A stretch of DNA of 64,000 nucleotides from Haliea salexigens DSM 19537 (GTDB lineage Bacteria > Pseudomonadota > Gammaproteobacteria > Pseudomonadales > Halieaceae): assembly GCF_000423125.1 (NCBI RefSeq), contig NZ_AUHJ01000013.1, positions 1 to 64,000 of the forward strand, read 5' to 3'. The notes below the pieces were generated by a model. That model made no database searches. It was not told where the DNA came from and saw only the letters and a list, made by a program, of their open reading frames with translations. Positions within the stretch are counted from its first letter, which is position 1; each line of letters starts with the position of its first letter. This document shows positions 42,641 to 52,997 of this stretch, piece by piece. Both the position numbers and the translations under genes were made by a program.

Positions 42641-43691
42641 GGCTCTGTTCCATTGGTAAATAGAGGGTAAAACGTGTGTTGCCCGGCTCGCTGGCACATT
42701 CCAGCAGGCCGCCGTGGCGGTTGACGATGGACTGGGCGATGGAGAGCCCCAGTCCGGTGCCATCGGGCCTGCCTGTCACCATGGGCACAAAAATCGCCTG
42801 CTGTATTTCGGCGGGAATGCCCGGCCCGTTGTCGATAATATCCACACGGCAGACCAGGCGGTGGCGGTGACCGCCGATAGTGAACTGGCGCTGCGACCGT
42901 GTGCGCAGGAGAATCGTGCACGCCTCCGGTGAAGCCGCCGCCTGCAAGGCATTGCGCATGATATTCAGCACCGCCTGAATGAGCTGCGCGCGGTCGACCG
43001 GCAGCGGTGGCAGGCTGGGATCGTAGTCGCGGTTGATGGTCACCGCGTTGTTCACCTCGGCTGCAATCAGGTTGCGCACATGCTCGATGATTTCGTGAAT
43101 ATTGACCGGCTCGATGGCCAGCCGCTGATTGGGGCCGAGCAGCCGATCGACCAGGTCGCGCAGGCGATCCGCTTCGCGGATGATGATACGTGTGTATTCG
43201 GCCAGCTCCTCGTTGGGCAGCTCCTTGGCCAGCAACTGGGCGGCACCGCGCACCCCGCCCAGCGGATTTTTGATTTCGTGCGCCAGGCCGCGAATCACCG
43301 CGCGGGTGGTTTCCTGCGCGTGCAACATGCTCTCTTCGCGGCTGATGCGCTGCAGCCGGTCGACCGGGATCAGCTCCAGCACGAGGCTGTCAGCCTGCTC
43401 CCCCTGGATGGCGGTGACAATCAGGTCGATCTGTACTTCCTGGCCGCTGTGTGTGGTCAGCAACATACCGCGGCGTGCGAGGGTCGCACGGGTGCTGCGC
43501 GCGTGCTTCAGGGTTTCCAGCAGCTCTTCAGCCTGCAGGACCAGGAGGCTGGCATGTGCGCCCATGACCCGCGTGGCCGAAGCCTCCAGCAGCACTTCGG
43601 CAGCGGAGTTGATGGCCGTCAGGCGCAGCTGCGCATCCAGGGCGATGACGCCGGTGCTGATGTGGTCCAGAATGTCGGGTTTCTGCTGCAT
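42624..43691 (-). CDS. glnL: Nitrogen regulation sensor kinase NtrB
   Basis: 355 aa from ATG 43691. N-terminal PAS domain (DHISTGVIALDAQLRLTAIN), phospho-acceptor His in GLAHEIKNPLGG, and kinase boxes N (MRNALQAA), G1 DNGPGIP and G2 GTGLGLSIAQ. Cytoplasmic, no membrane helices. It phosphorylates NtrC under control of PII. 43692-43946 upstream contains the regulatory sites listed separately. Confidence 0.97.
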   Translation of the reverse strand: MQQKPDILDHISTGVIALDAQLRLTAINSAAEVLLEASATRVMGAHASLLVLQAEELLETLKHARSTRATLARRGMLLTTHSGQEVQIDLIVTAIQGEQADSLVLELIPVDRLQRISREESMLHAQETTRAVIRGLAHEIKNPLGGVRGAAQLLAKELPNEELAEYTRIIIREADRLRDLVDRLLGPNQRLAIEPVNIHEIIEHVRNLIAAEVNNAVTINRDYDPSLPPLPVDRAQLIQAVLNIMRNALQAAASPEACTILLRTRSQRQFTIGGHRHRLVCRVDIIDNGPGIPAEIQQAIFVPMVTGRPDGTGLGLSIAQSIVNRHGGLLECASEPGNTRFTLYLPMEQSHAETR

Positions 43692-43737
43692 GCCTGCCCC
43701 ATGATTGACCGCCTGAGCGCGGTACGCCTGTTGGCAA

Positions 43738-43753
43738 AGCAAGAATGACGCCA
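43738..43753 (-). promoter_or_regulatory. Candidate sigma-54 promoter of ntrBC
   Basis: On the minus strand TGGCGTCATTCTTGCT has GG and GC in the correct 10-bp-separated positions for -24/-12 and a good TTGCT, but deviates from TGGCACG at three inner positions. It lies 47 bp before the ntrB start and 150 bp from the NtrC-like site at 43902. Plausible but unproven. Confidence 0.4.
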
Positions 43754-43901
43754 ACTTGCCTCAAGGGCTTACTTCACCCATGTGTGCGCAGTAAAATTGA
43801 TGTTTCAGGGTAAGTATGCGCTCACTTCATGCGTGCTGAACGCGTGTGGCCGCGAATCTCGGCAGGGCACCGTGTCCTTCATTCTGCGCGCACGAATGAA
43901 T

Positions 43902-43918
43902 TGCACCATTATAGTGCA
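43902..43918 (-). promoter_or_regulatory. Palindromic NtrC-type binding site upstream of ntrBC
   Basis: TGCACCATTATAGTGCA has perfect TGCAC/GTGCA arms and agrees with the NtrC consensus TGCACYnnnnTRGTGCA. It sits in the gap between the DUF4124 gene and ntrB, about 210 bp before the ntrB start. Autoregulation of ntrBC by NtrC, as known in enterics, is the obvious reading. Confidence 0.7.
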
Positions 43919-43946
43919 CGGAGGGGCGGCGTTGTCCAGCCTGAGG

Positions 43947-44486
43947 CTAGTTGCGGTTCTGGATGTTGTAGGGGCGCATCACCTGTACGTAGATCGAAGC
44001 GGAGCGCGCCAGTTCGGTGCCGTCGGCACCCAGACGCACCACGCTCAGCTCGTGGCCACCGCGCAGCACGTTGGTCAGGGCCCAGCGACCGCTGGCCTGG
44101 GGCTCGCCCGCGGGCGTACCATCGATCTGCAGTTGCAGCGCCTCGCCGGCGCCGAGTGGTGGTGTCGTCGTGGCTTCCACGGCGAAGTCGCCCTGCTGCC
44201 CCATGGGGATGACGGCCTGGTCCGCAGGCGAGGTGATGGTGACGTCCCGTTCAGCGGTCACCGCTGCCGCGCTGCTGCGTGCCGGCGCCGGCGGCGTGCT
44301 GCGCATCTCGGGGGCCGGCTGTGTGTTCAGGCGCTGTAATTTCACCTCTTCCCGGTTGGTGCCTTCCGCGGGGGGCTTGTCGGTGTAGACAACATTGCCC
44401 TGGGCATCGGTGGATTTGTAGATGGGCTGGCTGGCCTGCACGGTGGTTGAGAGCAGCAGTGACAATAACAGGAGGAAACGAATCAT
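43947..44486 (-). CDS. DUF4124 domain-containing periplasmic protein
   Basis: 179 aa from ATG 44486, preceded by GGAGG-like purines on the minus strand; six codons further upstream are less likely. Signal peptide MIRFLLLLSLLLSTTVQAS, then DUF4124 (QPIYKSTDAQGNVVYTDKP), a proline/alanine linker and a beta-sandwich-like C-terminus (GDFAVEATTTPPL). Function unknown. Its position between glnA and ntrBC is conserved in pseudomonads. Confidence 0.85.
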   Translation of the reverse strand: MIRFLLLLSLLLSTTVQASQPIYKSTDAQGNVVYTDKPPAEGTNREEVKLQRLNTQPAPEMRSTPPAPARSSAAAVTAERDVTITSPADQAVIPMGQQGDFAVEATTTPPLGAGEALQLQIDGTPAGEPQASGRWALTNVLRGGHELSVVRLGADGTELARSASIYVQVMRPYNIQNRN

Positions 44487-44573
44487 CGGCGGTGGGCCTC
44501 GCAAGCGACAACGTGAAACAACCTTAGCAGAAATTTCCCGGGCGCCCTACGCCTGATGCGCCAGCAGCAGCGC

Positions 44574-44602
44574 AAAAAAAAGGCCCGCACATGGCGGGCC
44601 TT
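44574..44602 (-). terminator. Rho-independent terminator of glnA
   Basis: Read on the minus strand: AAGGCCCGC, loop CATGT, GCGGGCCTT, then a run of T. It begins 18 bases after the glnA stop and separates glnA from the DUF4124-ntrBC block. Confidence 0.92.
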
Positions 44603-44620
44603 GCAACAGCATTCCGTGCT

Positions 44621-46027
44621 TTACACGGAGTAGTACATGTCGAACTCGACCGGGTGCGTGGTCATGTTCAGGCGCTCGATGTCCGACGCCTTGAGGTCGA
44701 TGTAGCCATCGATCATGTCGTCGGTAAACACGCCGCCGGCGGTCAGGAAGCTGCGGTCCTCATCGAGTGACTTCAGGGCCTCGCTGAGGCTGGAGCACAC
44801 GGTGGGGATGGCCTTGCCTTCTTCGGGCGGCAGGTCGTAGAGATCCTTGTCGGCGGCATCGCCGGGGTGGATCTTGTTCTGGATGCCGTCCAGGCCGGCC
44901 ATCAGCAGGGCTGCAAACGCCAGGTAGGGGTTGGCTGCCGGGTCGGGGAAACGGACTTCCACGCGCTTGCCCTTGGGGCTGGCAACGTAGGGGATACGAA
45001 TTGATGCAGAGCGGTTGCGGGCCGAGTAGGCCAGCATCACAGGCGCTTCAAAGCCAGGCACGAGGCGCTTGTAGGAGTTGGTCGCCGGGTTGGTGAAAGC
45101 GTTCAGCGCCTTGGCGTGCTTGATTACGCCGCCAATGTAGTACAGCGCAGTTTCCGACAGGCCGGAGTAGCCGTCACCAGCAAAGGTGTTCACGCCGTCC
45201 TTGGAGATGGACATGTGCACGTGCATGCCGGAACCGTTGTCGCCCACAAGCGGCTTGGGCATGAAGGTCGCCGTTTTACCGTAGGCGTGTGCCACGTTGT
45301 GTACACAATACTTAAGGATCTGGACTTCGTCCGCCTTTTTTACCAGCGTGTTGAACTTGACGCCGATCTCGCACTGGCCGGCAGTGCCTACTTCGTGGTG
45401 GTGCACTTCAATGCCCAGTCCCATTTGCTCCATCGCGGTGCACATGGCTGCGCGGATGTCGTGCAACGAGTCGACTGGAGGTACGGGGAAGTAGCCGCCT
45501 TTTACGCGCGGGCGGTGACCGGTGTTGCCGTCTTCCTGATGCAGGTTGGATGACCAGGCTGCCTCGGATGAGCTGATGGCGTAGCCGGCGCCGGAAATAT
45601 CCGCGTGCCACTTGATGTCGTCGAAAACGAAGAACTCGGGCTCGGGGCCGAAGAATGCGGTGTCACCGATGCCGGTAGTCTTCAGGTATTCCTGGGCGCG
45701 GTGGGCGACTGAGCGCGGGTCGCGCTCGTAGCCCTGCATGGTGCTGGGCTCGACGATGTCGCAGCGCAGGATAACGGTGGTGTCGTCGGTGAACGGGTCG
45801 AGAACGGCAGTGCTGTCGTCCGGCATCAGGATCATGTCGGATTCGTTGATGCCTTTCCAGCCGGCGATGGAGGAGCCATCGAACATCTGGCCGTCTTCAA
45901 AGAAATCATCGTCCACGGCGGTTGCGGGCAGGGTGACGTGCTGTTCCTTGCCTTTGGTGTCCGTGAAGCGCAGGTCAACCCATTTTGCTTCGCTATTCTT
46001 GATCAGGTTCAGAGTGTGCTCTGACAT
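44621..46027 (-). CDS. glnA: Glutamine synthetase type I
   Basis: 468 aa, the same length as enteric GlnA. Motifs [29 protein letters not shown], the ATP/Glu site [35 protein letters not shown], and the adenylylation Tyr397 in [10 protein letters not shown]. Activity should thus be controlled by GlnE adenylylation. Its 413-bp upstream gap carries a sigma-54 promoter and tandem NtrC sites. ATP-dependent ammonia assimilation. Confidence 0.98.
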   Translation of the reverse strand: MSEHTLNLIKNSEAKWVDLRFTDTKGKEQHVTLPATAVDDDFFEDGQMFDGSSIAGWKGINESDMILMPDDSTAVLDPFTDDTTVILRCDIVEPSTMQGYERDPRSVAHRAQEYLKTTGIGDTAFFGPEPEFFVFDDIKWHADISGAGYAISSSEAAWSSNLHQEDGNTGHRPRVKGGYFPVPPVDSLHDIRAAMCTAMEQMGLGIEVHHHEVGTAGQCEIGVKFNTLVKKADEVQILKYCVHNVAHAYGKTATFMPKPLVGDNGSGMHVHMSISKDGVNTFAGDGYSGLSETALYYIGGVIKHAKALNAFTNPATNSYKRLVPGFEAPVMLAYSARNRSASIRIPYVASPKGKRVEVRFPDPAANPYLAFAALLMAGLDGIQNKIHPGDAADKDLYDLPPEEGKAIPTVCSSLSEALKSLDEDRSFLTAGGVFTDDMIDGYIDLKASDIERLNMTTHPVEFDMYYSV

Positions 46028-46148
46028 TGGATTTCCTCCATGGGGTGTAAAGTCGTGCCACAGTGTTCGGCGCAGTGCGTGTTCCTGGTGCGGCGGTTGC
46101 TTGCGAGCGCCCCGTCAGCGGCCAGCGAATCTTGGCAGGATTCCTTAG

Positions 46149-46164
46149 AGCAAAACCCATGCCA
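46149..46164 (-). promoter_or_regulatory. Sigma-54 promoter of glnA
   Basis: Minus-strand TGGCATGGGTTTTGCT fits the consensus TGGCAYRnnnnTTGCW: GG at -24 and GC at -12 with the required 10-bp separation. It predicts transcription starting near 46138 and a leader of about 110 nt to the glnA ATG at 46027. Confidence 0.85.
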
Positions 46165-46235
46165 GAATTCTGAGGGGCCTAAGCCCCTGTTTTGCCGCAG
46201 TTTATCATTGCCGGCCTGGCGGTGCGCTATACCTA

Positions 46236-46273
46236 TGCGCTATTTTGATGCACTAGTGCATTATTTTGGTGCG
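46236..46273 (-). promoter_or_regulatory. Two tandem NtrC enhancer sites upstream of glnA
   Basis: TGCGCTATTTTGATGCA (46236-46252) and TGCATTATTTTGGTGCG (46257-46273) each differ from the classical site TGCACTATTTTGGTGCA at only two positions. Their centres are 21 bp apart, two helical turns, so the dimers face the same side. They lie roughly 105-130 bp upstream of the predicted start, the spacing known for the E. coli glnA enhancer. A weaker third half-site at 46223-46239 overlaps the first. Confidence 0.85.
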
Positions 46274-46389
46274 CTGCGTGTTGAGCCCAATCCGGCTGCG
46301 GGTGTCCGGTGCTGGTGCCCAGCACGGTATCGCCGCTGAATACCGCATTATCACCGGAAACGGATTCTGCGCTCGCTGTGGTGCTGAGG

Positions 46390-46395
46390 TATAAT
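46390..46395 (+). promoter_or_regulatory. Candidate -10 element of the typA promoter
   Basis: A perfect TATAAT 45 bp before the typA start. The corresponding -35 region (CTGCGC) is poor. The 46028-46440 gap otherwise holds the divergent glnA control region described separately. Confidence 0.45.
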
Positions 46396-46440
46396 CCGCC
46401 GCCTTTTTTGCTGCCGTGTGACCGGTTTGAGGAATTCCCC

Positions 46441-48252
46441 TTGATTGAGAAGCTTCGCAACATCGCCATTATCGCCCACGTTGACCACGGCAAAACCACG
46501 CTCGTGGACTGCCTGCTGAATCAGTCGGGAACGCTTGATCGCCGCTCTGAAGGGGCCGAGCGCATCATGGACTCCAACGACCAGGAGCGGGAGCGCGGCA
46601 TCACCATTCTGGCCAAGAACACGGCCATTCGCTGGAACGACTACCGCATCAACATCGTGGACACGCCCGGACACGCCGATTTTGGCGGCGAAGTCGAGCG
46701 CGTACTCTCCATGGTGGATTCCGTGCTGTTGCTGGTGGATGCGGTAGACGGCCCCATGCCACAAACCCGCTTTGTGACCTCCAAGGCCTTCGAGCAGGGC
46801 CTGAACCCGATTGTTGTCATCAACAAGGTGGACCGCCCCGGCGCGCGTCCTGACTGGGTGGTAGACCAGGTTTTCGACCTGTTTGACCGCCTCGGCGCCA
46901 CCGACGAGCAGCTCGACTTCCCCATTGTGTTCGCCTCTGCCATTCAGGGCATCGCCGGCCTCGACCACGAGGCCATGGCGGAAGACATGCAGCCGCTGTT
47001 CGAGACCATTATCGAGAAGGTGCCCACCCCCGCGGTTGATCGCGAGGGGCCGCTGCAGCTGCAGATCAGCGCACTGGACTACAACAGCTATGTCGGCGTT
47101 ATCGGCGTTGGCCGCGTAACCCGCGGCACCCTGAAGCCGAACACCCAGGTGACTGTCATCGACCGCGAAGGCAAAACCCGCAACGGTCGCGTGCTGCAGG
47201 TAATGGGCTACATGGGGCTTGAACGCGTCGAAGTGCAGTCCGTCGCGGCCGGCGACATTGTCTGTGTGACCGGTATCGAGGGGTTGAATATTTCCGACAC
47301 GCTGTGCGACCCCGCCACCGTGGAGGCGCTGCCGCCGCTGACCGTGGACGAGCCCACCGTGAGCATGACGTTCCAGGTCAACGATTCACCCTTCGCCGGC
47401 CGCGAAGGCAAGTTCGTCACGACCCGCAACATCAAGGAGCGCCTGGAACGCGAACTCATCCACAACGTGGCGCTGCGGGTTGAGCCGGGCGATTCGCCGG
47501 ACAAGTTCAAGGTGTCCGGGCGCGGCGAACTGCACCTCTCGGTGCTGATCGAAAGCATGCGTCGCGAGGGCTTCGAGCTGGGTGTTTCGCGCCCCGAGGT
47601 GATTCAGAAAGAAATCGATGGCGTGATGCAGGAGCCTTACGAGCAGCTGGTGATCGACTGTGAGGAACAGCACCAGGGTGCCATCATGGAAGAACTGGGC
47701 CTGCGCCGCGCCTCACTGGAAAACATGACGCCGGACGGCAAGGGCCGGATACGCCTGGAGTTCATTATCCCTGCGCGCGGCCTGATCGGTTTCCGCGGCC
47801 TGTTCCTGACCCTCACCTCTGGCAGCGGCATTCTGACCCACGTGTTTGACCACTACGGTGCGGTGAAGAACCAGGAGATCGCCAAGCGCAGCAACGGCGT
47901 GCTGGTGTCCATGGTGAAAGGCAAGACACTGGCCTACTCCCTGTTCAACCTGCAGGACCGCGGGCGCCTGTATATCGGCCCCAACGTGGAAGTGTATGAA
48001 GGGCAGATCATCGGTCTGCACAGTCGTGGCAACGACCTCACCGTGAACCCGATCAAGGGCAAGCAGTTGACCAACGTGCGTGCATCCGGAACGGATGAGG
48101 CGCTGACGCTGACCCCGCATGTGCGCCACAGCCTGGAGCAGGCCCTGGAATTCATCGAGGACGACGAGCTGGTTGAAGTCACCCCAGAGAGCATTCGCCT
48201 GCGCAAGAAACTGCTGCTGGAACACGAGCGGCGTCGTGCCGGCCGTGCCTGA
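46441..48252 (+). CDS. typA: Translational GTPase TypA/BipA
   Basis: 603 aa from TTG 46441 (GAGG upstream), beginning [22 protein letters not shown]; the 44 extra codons upstream lie in the promoter. G motifs [30 protein letters not shown]; then domain 2, EF-G-like domains III/V ([33 protein letters not shown]) and the TypA-specific C-terminal domain. Ribosome-binding GTPase for assembly and stress adaptation. Divergent from glnA as in E. coli. Confidence 0.97.
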   Translation: MIEKLRNIAIIAHVDHGKTTLVDCLLNQSGTLDRRSEGAERIMDSNDQERERGITILAKNTAIRWNDYRINIVDTPGHADFGGEVERVLSMVDSVLLLVDAVDGPMPQTRFVTSKAFEQGLNPIVVINKVDRPGARPDWVVDQVFDLFDRLGATDEQLDFPIVFASAIQGIAGLDHEAMAEDMQPLFETIIEKVPTPAVDREGPLQLQISALDYNSYVGVIGVGRVTRGTLKPNTQVTVIDREGKTRNGRVLQVMGYMGLERVEVQSVAAGDIVCVTGIEGLNISDTLCDPATVEALPPLTVDEPTVSMTFQVNDSPFAGREGKFVTTRNIKERLERELIHNVALRVEPGDSPDKFKVSGRGELHLSVLIESMRREGFELGVSRPEVIQKEIDGVMQEPYEQLVIDCEEQHQGAIMEELGLRRASLENMTPDGKGRIRLEFIIPARGLIGFRGLFLTLTSGSGILTHVFDHYGAVKNQEIAKRSNGVLVSMVKGKTLAYSLFNLQDRGRLYIGPNVEVYEGQIIGLHSRGNDLTVNPIKGKQLTNVRASGTDEALTLTPHVRHSLEQALEFIEDDELVEVTPESIRLRKKLLLEHERRRAGRA

Positions 48253-48267
48253 GGCGCGGTCAGCGGC

Positions 48268-48714
48268 ATGAAGGCCCTGCTGCAGCGTGTCACCACGGCC
48301 AGAGTGACCGTGGGTGAGCGCTGTGTCGGGGCAATCGGCAGCGGTTTACTGGTGTTTCTCGGGCTGGAGCAGGGCGATCAGCGTGAGACGGGGGTGCGCC
48401 TGCTGCAGCGGATACTCGACTACCGGATTTTCGCCGATGCGGACGGGCGCATGAACCGCAGCGTGACGGACGTGGGTGGAGAGGTGCTGCTGGTTTCCCA
48501 GTTTACCCTCGCTGCGGATACCGGCAAGGGCCTGCGTCCGGGCTTCTCCACCGCCATGGCGCCGGCCGAGGCCGAGGCGTTCTACGCGTGGATGCTGGCC
48601 GAGTTGCGTGCGCGTCATGCCGGCGTGGCTGCCGGTGAGTTTGGTGCCAATATGCAGGTGAGTCTGGTCAATGATGGCCCGGTGACGTTCCTGCTGGAAT
48701 CTGGCCCGGCTTGA
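48268..48714 (+). CDS. dtd: D-aminoacyl-tRNA deacylase
   Basis: 148 aa. MKALLQRVTTARVTV, SQFTLAADTGKGLRPGFSTA (catalytic SQFTL region) and NDGPVTFLLE (the GP cis-Pro motif). It removes D-amino acids from tRNA. Its last 47 bases overlap the 3' end of the convergent acetyltransferase gene. Confidence 0.96.
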   Translation: MKALLQRVTTARVTVGERCVGAIGSGLLVFLGLEQGDQRETGVRLLQRILDYRIFADADGRMNRSVTDVGGEVLLVSQFTLAADTGKGLRPGFSTAMAPAEAEAFYAWMLAELRARHAGVAAGEFGANMQVSLVNDGPVTFLLESGPA

Positions 48715-49153
48715 ACTGCATGTGCATGTGGAAGATGCCGTCCTCCAGATACGGTTCGCCCGCGGCCACAAACCCCAGGCTGGCATAAAAGCTGCGCAGG
48801 TAGGCCTGGGCGCCGATGGCAATGCCCGCGTCCGGCCATTGGGCCAGGTTGAAATCGATGCCTCGCTGCACCAGCTCGCGGCCCAGGCCCGTGCCGCGGG
48901 CACTGGCAGGCACGGCAATTCTCCCCAGCGAACTCTCGGGGTAACTCAGACCCGGCGGCAAGCAGCGCTGATAGGCGAGCACCTGCTCGCCACTCACACA
49001 GCGCATATGCCAGCTGCCGGCATCGAGGCCGTCGAGGTCGCGGTACACGCAGGCCTGCTCGACCACGAAAATGTCCTGGCGCAGCTGCAGCACCGCGTAG
49101 AGCTCAGCCGCCGTCAGCGCCTCGAACCGGCTGTTGTGCCAGTGCCCGTTCAC
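48668..49153 (-). CDS. ElaA-type GNAT acetyltransferase
   Basis: 161 aa. LTAAELYAVLQLRQDIFVVEQ is the ElaA beginning; acetyl-CoA loop GRIAVPASARGTGLGREL; final YLEDGIFHMHMQ. Substrate unknown. Its start lies two bases after the slyD stop on the same strand, so it is probably cotranscribed with slyD. Confidence 0.9.
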   Translation of the reverse strand: MNGHWHNSRFEALTAAELYAVLQLRQDIFVVEQACVYRDLDGLDAGSWHMRCVSGEQVLAYQRCLPPGLSYPESSLGRIAVPASARGTGLGRELVQRGIDFNLAQWPDAGIAIGAQAYLRSFYASLGFVAAGEPYLEDGIFHMHMQFKPGQIPAGTSPGHH

Positions 49154-49155
49154 GC

Positions 49156-49638
49156 TCAGTGGTGATGCCCGCCGACGCCGTGCGCATGGCCGTGTGAGCG
49201 CTCCTCGGCGCTGGCTTCGCGCACATCGACGATCTCGATTTCAAAGCGCAGTGATTGCCCGGCAAGCGGGTGATTGGTGTCGATCTCCGCGCTGTGGCGG
49301 CCCACCTTGAGCACGGTGACGGGGTGGCGCCCGTCGCTGGTGTTGAGCTGCACGGTCATCCCCGGCCGCAGTTTGCCGTGGTACACCAGATGCTTTACTG
49401 GCACCTTCTGCTCGCGGCCCTCCCTGCGCTCGCCGTAGGCGTCTGTGGGTGCCAGCTCGATGTCTGTCTGCGCGCCGGCCTCCAACCCCTCCAGCGCGGC
49501 TTCCAGTGCCGGCAGAATGTTGTTGGCGCCGTGCAGGTAGGCGCTGGGGTCGCCGCCTCGGGAGGATTCCAGTTCTTCGCCGGCAGTGTTCTGCAGCGAA
49601 TAATGAAAGGTCACAACGGTGTCTTGGCTGATTTTCAC
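49156..49638 (-). CDS. slyD: FKBP-type peptidyl-prolyl isomerase SlyD-like
   Basis: 160 aa from GTG 49638 (KISQDTVVTFHYSLQN); longer in-frame starts up to 49863 overlap the divergent gene. FKBP domain with inserted flap (LAPTDAYGERREGREQKVPV, DTNHPLAGQSLRFEIEIVDVRE) and a short His-rich tail HGHAHGVGGHHH that may bind nickel or other metals. Chaperone and isomerase. Confidence 0.92.
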   Translation of the reverse strand: MKISQDTVVTFHYSLQNTAGEELESSRGGDPSAYLHGANNILPALEAALEGLEAGAQTDIELAPTDAYGERREGREQKVPVKHLVYHGKLRPGMTVQLNTSDGRHPVTVLKVGRHSAEIDTNHPLAGQSLRFEIEIVDVREASAEERSHGHAHGVGGHHH

Positions 49639-49853
49639 TGTGGTACGATCCGCGAGAGTAAAGGCGGCGATGTTAGCATGCCCGGCAGCCCGGGTGGCAT
49701 TGTCCCCGGCGACAAATCGCTGCATTGGCGATTCTCCGGTGCCTGAATAGTTGGTAGTATGCGGGGGCTGTGCGGCGCCGGCAGACAGGGCAGGCCTGTG
49801 TGGCTGCCGAAGGCGGGCCCACGGCCTTGCGAAGACTGACGAAGAGCACGGTG

Positions 49854-50666
49854 ATGCTGGCAAACGCTGAACTTTCTCCCGACTTTACCCACCTCAACCA
49901 GCAGTTCAAGGAACTGGTATCGGCGCTGATCGAAAGTGTCGACATCCAGCCCGTGCAGGTACAGGTGGAGGCGGTGCGCAACGGCTCGTTCCGCGGCTTC
50001 GATGCTACCCGGTTCTATCTCGTCGAGAGCGGTTCACTCACCGCCCGCTACCTCGGCCGCACGGTCTACCTGCTCGACGAGGGCGACCTCCTGCTGCCGG
50101 ATATTGCTGGCACCAGCAACGCCAATATGGCGGTGGTTTACGGCAGTGAGGCCGGTGCCAGCCTCTACGCGTTTCCAGGCCTGGAGCTCATGCAAAAAGT
50201 GTTCAGTAACACGGCGGCCACCAAGGTGTGGACCCGCCTGTTGGTCACTTATGCTGGCCTCATGCTGCGTATCACGGCGGCCAATACCCCCGAATCAGGG
50301 CTGGCGACGCCTGGTTTCGAGGAATTCCAGCCGGGTGACGTGATCATTCAGCAGGGTGAGCGCGCCGACTACGTGTTCAACCTCTCTGCCGGCAGCGCCG
50401 ACGTGCTCGTGGACGACGTGGTAGTGGGCCGCATCAATGAAGGGGAAATTTTCGGTGCCATGGCGGCGCTCACCCAGTCCGACCGCAGTGCCACGGTGCG
50501 CGCGCGCACCCGTTGCTCCGTCGTGAAAGTGCGCAAGGAGCAGTTCACCGACCTCATTGCCAACAACCCGGCCACCATTCACAGCCTGCTGGTGGATATG
50601 GCCAATTCGATCGTCAATCTCAACGAGCAACTGGTTGCCACACGCAACGTCCCGCACGAACGCTGA
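49854..50666 (+). CDS. Cyclic-nucleotide-binding-domain protein
   Basis: 270 aa from ATG 49854 (GTG 49851 equally possible). An N-terminal region reminiscent of a degenerate cNMP fold (about 20-130) and a clear CRP-like cNMP-binding domain at about 170-260: FQPGDVIIQQGERADYVFNL, GRINEGEIFGAMAALTQSDR, SATVRARTRCSVVKV. No DNA-binding HTH follows, so it is not a CRP-type regulator. Ligand and role unknown. It lies 75 bp before parC. Confidence 0.85.
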   Translation: MLANAELSPDFTHLNQQFKELVSALIESVDIQPVQVQVEAVRNGSFRGFDATRFYLVESGSLTARYLGRTVYLLDEGDLLLPDIAGTSNANMAVVYGSEAGASLYAFPGLELMQKVFSNTAATKVWTRLLVTYAGLMLRITAANTPESGLATPGFEEFQPGDVIIQQGERADYVFNLSAGSADVLVDDVVVGRINEGEIFGAMAALTQSDRSATVRARTRCSVVKVRKEQFTDLIANNPATIHSLLVDMANSIVNLNEQLVATRNVPHER

Positions 50667-50741
50667 GCTCCGGCCGCCGGAGCCGCACCCATGTGCGGCG
50701 GCAGCTGTTACTCCTGAGATCATGGAAACAGGCTTTTTTGC

Positions 50742-52994
50742 ATGTCCGACATAGTGGAAATTGACAACGATGGTATCGAGCAGGTCTCGATGCATCAGTA
50801 CACGGAAAAAGCGTACCTGGACTACTCCATGTACGTCATCCTCGACCGCGCGCTGCCGCACATCGGCGACGGGCTGAAACCGGTTCAGCGGCGCATTGTC
50901 TATGCCATGAGCGAGCTGGGCCTGAAGGCCACGGCGAAGTTCAAGAAATCCGCGCGCACCGTGGGCGACGTGATCGGCAAGTTTCACCCGCACGGTGACA
51001 GCGCCGCCTACGAGGCGATGGTGCTCATGGCGCAGGACTTCAGCTACCGCTACCCCCTGGTGGATGGCCAGGGGAACTGGGGTTCGCCGGACGATCCCAA
51101 GTCCTTCGCTGCCATGCGTTACACGGAGTCGCGGCTGACTGCCTACGCTGAGGTGCTGTTGGGGGAGCTGGGCCAGGGCACGGTGGACTGGGTGCCGAAC
51201 TTCGACGGCACAATGGATGAGCCCTCCGTGTTGCCGGCGCAGGTGCCCAATGTGCTGCTCAACGGCACCACCGGCATCGCGGTGGGTATGGCAACCGATA
51301 TCCCGCCGCACAATCTGCGCGAGGTGGTGAGCGCCGCCGTGCACCTGCTGGAATCCCCGCGGGCCACGCTGGAGGAACTCTGCGAGTTTGTGCAGGCGCC
51401 TGATTTCCCCACGGAAGCCGAGATCATCACCCCTCGGGAAGACATTCGTGCCCTGTACGCCACAGGGCGCGGCGGCCTGCGCATGCGCGCTGTGTGGGAG
51501 CGCGAAGGCAGCGACATCATTGTGCGTGCCCTGCCCTACCAGGTATCGGGTTCCCGCGTGCTGGAGCAGATTGCGGCGCAGATGCAGGCGCGCAAGCTGC
51601 CTATGGTGGCCGACCTGCGCGATGAGTCGGACCACGAAAACCCGACGCGGTTGGTGATAGTGCCGCGCTCCAACAGGGTGGACGGTGAAGCGCTGATGAG
51701 TCACCTGTTCGCCACCACCGACCTGGAGAAAACCTACCGGGTTAACCTCAACATGATCGGCACTGACGGCCGCCCCGCAGTGAAGTCACTGGACCGCATT
51801 CTGCGCGAGTGGCTGGCCTTCCGCACGGCAACGGTCCGCCGGCGTCTGGAATACCGGCTGGAGCGCGTGCTCAAGCGCCTGCATATTCTGGAAGGCTACC
51901 TGATCGCCTACCTGAATATCGACGAAGTGATTCACATCATCCGCACCGAGGACAAGCCCAAGGTCGCATTGATGGCACGGTTTGGCCTCAGTGATCCCCA
52001 GGCCGAATCGATCCTCGAGTTGAAGCTGCGCAACCTGGCGAAGCTGGAGGAAATGAAAATCCGCGGTGAGCAGGACGAGCTGGCCGCCGAGCGTGACTCA
52101 CTGCAGCTCATTCTGGGCAGCGAGGCCCGCCTGAAAACCCTGATTCGCAAAGAGCTGCAGGCGGCCGCAGAGCAGTACGGCGATGAGCGCCGCTCGCCGC
52201 TCAAGAGCCGCGACGAGGCACGTGCGTTCAGCGAGCTGGAACTGATGAGCGCCGACCCGATTACGGTGGTGCTGTCGGAAAAAGGCTGGATCCGTGCCGC
52301 CAAGGGCCACGAGGTGGAGTCGGCAAGCCTGAGCTACAAATCCGGCGACGCCTTCAAGCTCGACGCCCGCGGGCGCAGCAACCAGCCCACGGTGATACTC
52401 GACTCCACCGGCCGCGCCTACACGCTGGCTTCGCACAACCTGCCCTCGGCGCGCGGCCAGGGCGAACCCGTGACCGGCCGTATCAACCCGCCTTCCGGGG
52501 CCACTTTTGAAGGCCTGTTGCTGGCGGATGAGCAGCAGCGCTTCCTGCTGGCCAGCGATGCCGGCTACGGTTTTGTCGCCGTGTATTCCGATCTGCAAAC
52601 CAAGAACCGTGCGGGCAAGGGTGTGTTGTCCCTGCCCAAGGGGGGGCGCGTACTGCAGCCTTCGCCGGTACCGGCGGAGAACGCGGGCGCCTGGGTCGCC
52701 GCATTGTCCAATGAAGGGCGCCTGCTGGTGTTCCCGCTGGCGGACCTGCCCCAGCTGGCGCGCGGCAAGGGCAACAAGATCCTGGGTATTCCCTCGGCAC
52801 GCGTGCAGGCACGGGAAGAGTTCCTGGTGACCGTGCAGGTCATCAATGAAGCCCAGTCGCTGGTGATTCAGGCAGGCAAGCGCCACCTGACCCTCAAGTT
52901 CACCGAGCTGGAACATTACCGCGGTGAGCGCGGCCGGCGCGGCAACAAGCTGCCGCGCGGGTTCCAGAAGGTGGATGGGATGCGGGTGGAGTAG
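50742..52994 (+). CDS. parC: DNA topoisomerase IV subunit A
   Basis: 750 aa. [22 protein letters not shown], the [22 protein letters not shown] with the wild-type Ser87 and Glu91, catalytic Tyr127 in [10 protein letters not shown], coiled-coil tower, and C-terminal DNA-wrapping propeller with degenerate blades. Decatenates daughter chromosomes with ParE (not in the window). Sequence at the quinolone site is of the susceptible type. Confidence 0.97.
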   Translation: MSDIVEIDNDGIEQVSMHQYTEKAYLDYSMYVILDRALPHIGDGLKPVQRRIVYAMSELGLKATAKFKKSARTVGDVIGKFHPHGDSAAYEAMVLMAQDFSYRYPLVDGQGNWGSPDDPKSFAAMRYTESRLTAYAEVLLGELGQGTVDWVPNFDGTMDEPSVLPAQVPNVLLNGTTGIAVGMATDIPPHNLREVVSAAVHLLESPRATLEELCEFVQAPDFPTEAEIITPREDIRALYATGRGGLRMRAVWEREGSDIIVRALPYQVSGSRVLEQIAAQMQARKLPMVADLRDESDHENPTRLVIVPRSNRVDGEALMSHLFATTDLEKTYRVNLNMIGTDGRPAVKSLDRILREWLAFRTATVRRRLEYRLERVLKRLHILEGYLIAYLNIDEVIHIIRTEDKPKVALMARFGLSDPQAESILELKLRNLAKLEEMKIRGEQDELAAERDSLQLILGSEARLKTLIRKELQAAAEQYGDERRSPLKSRDEARAFSELELMSADPITVVLSEKGWIRAAKGHEVESASLSYKSGDAFKLDARGRSNQPTVILDSTGRAYTLASHNLPSARGQGEPVTGRINPPSGATFEGLLLADEQQRFLLASDAGYGFVAVYSDLQTKNRAGKGVLSLPKGGRVLQPSPVPAENAGAWVAALSNEGRLLVFPLADLPQLARGKGNKILGIPSARVQAREEFLVTVQVINEAQSLVIQAGKRHLTLKFTELEHYRGERGRRGNKLPRGFQKVDGMRVE

Positions 52995-52997
52995 CCC

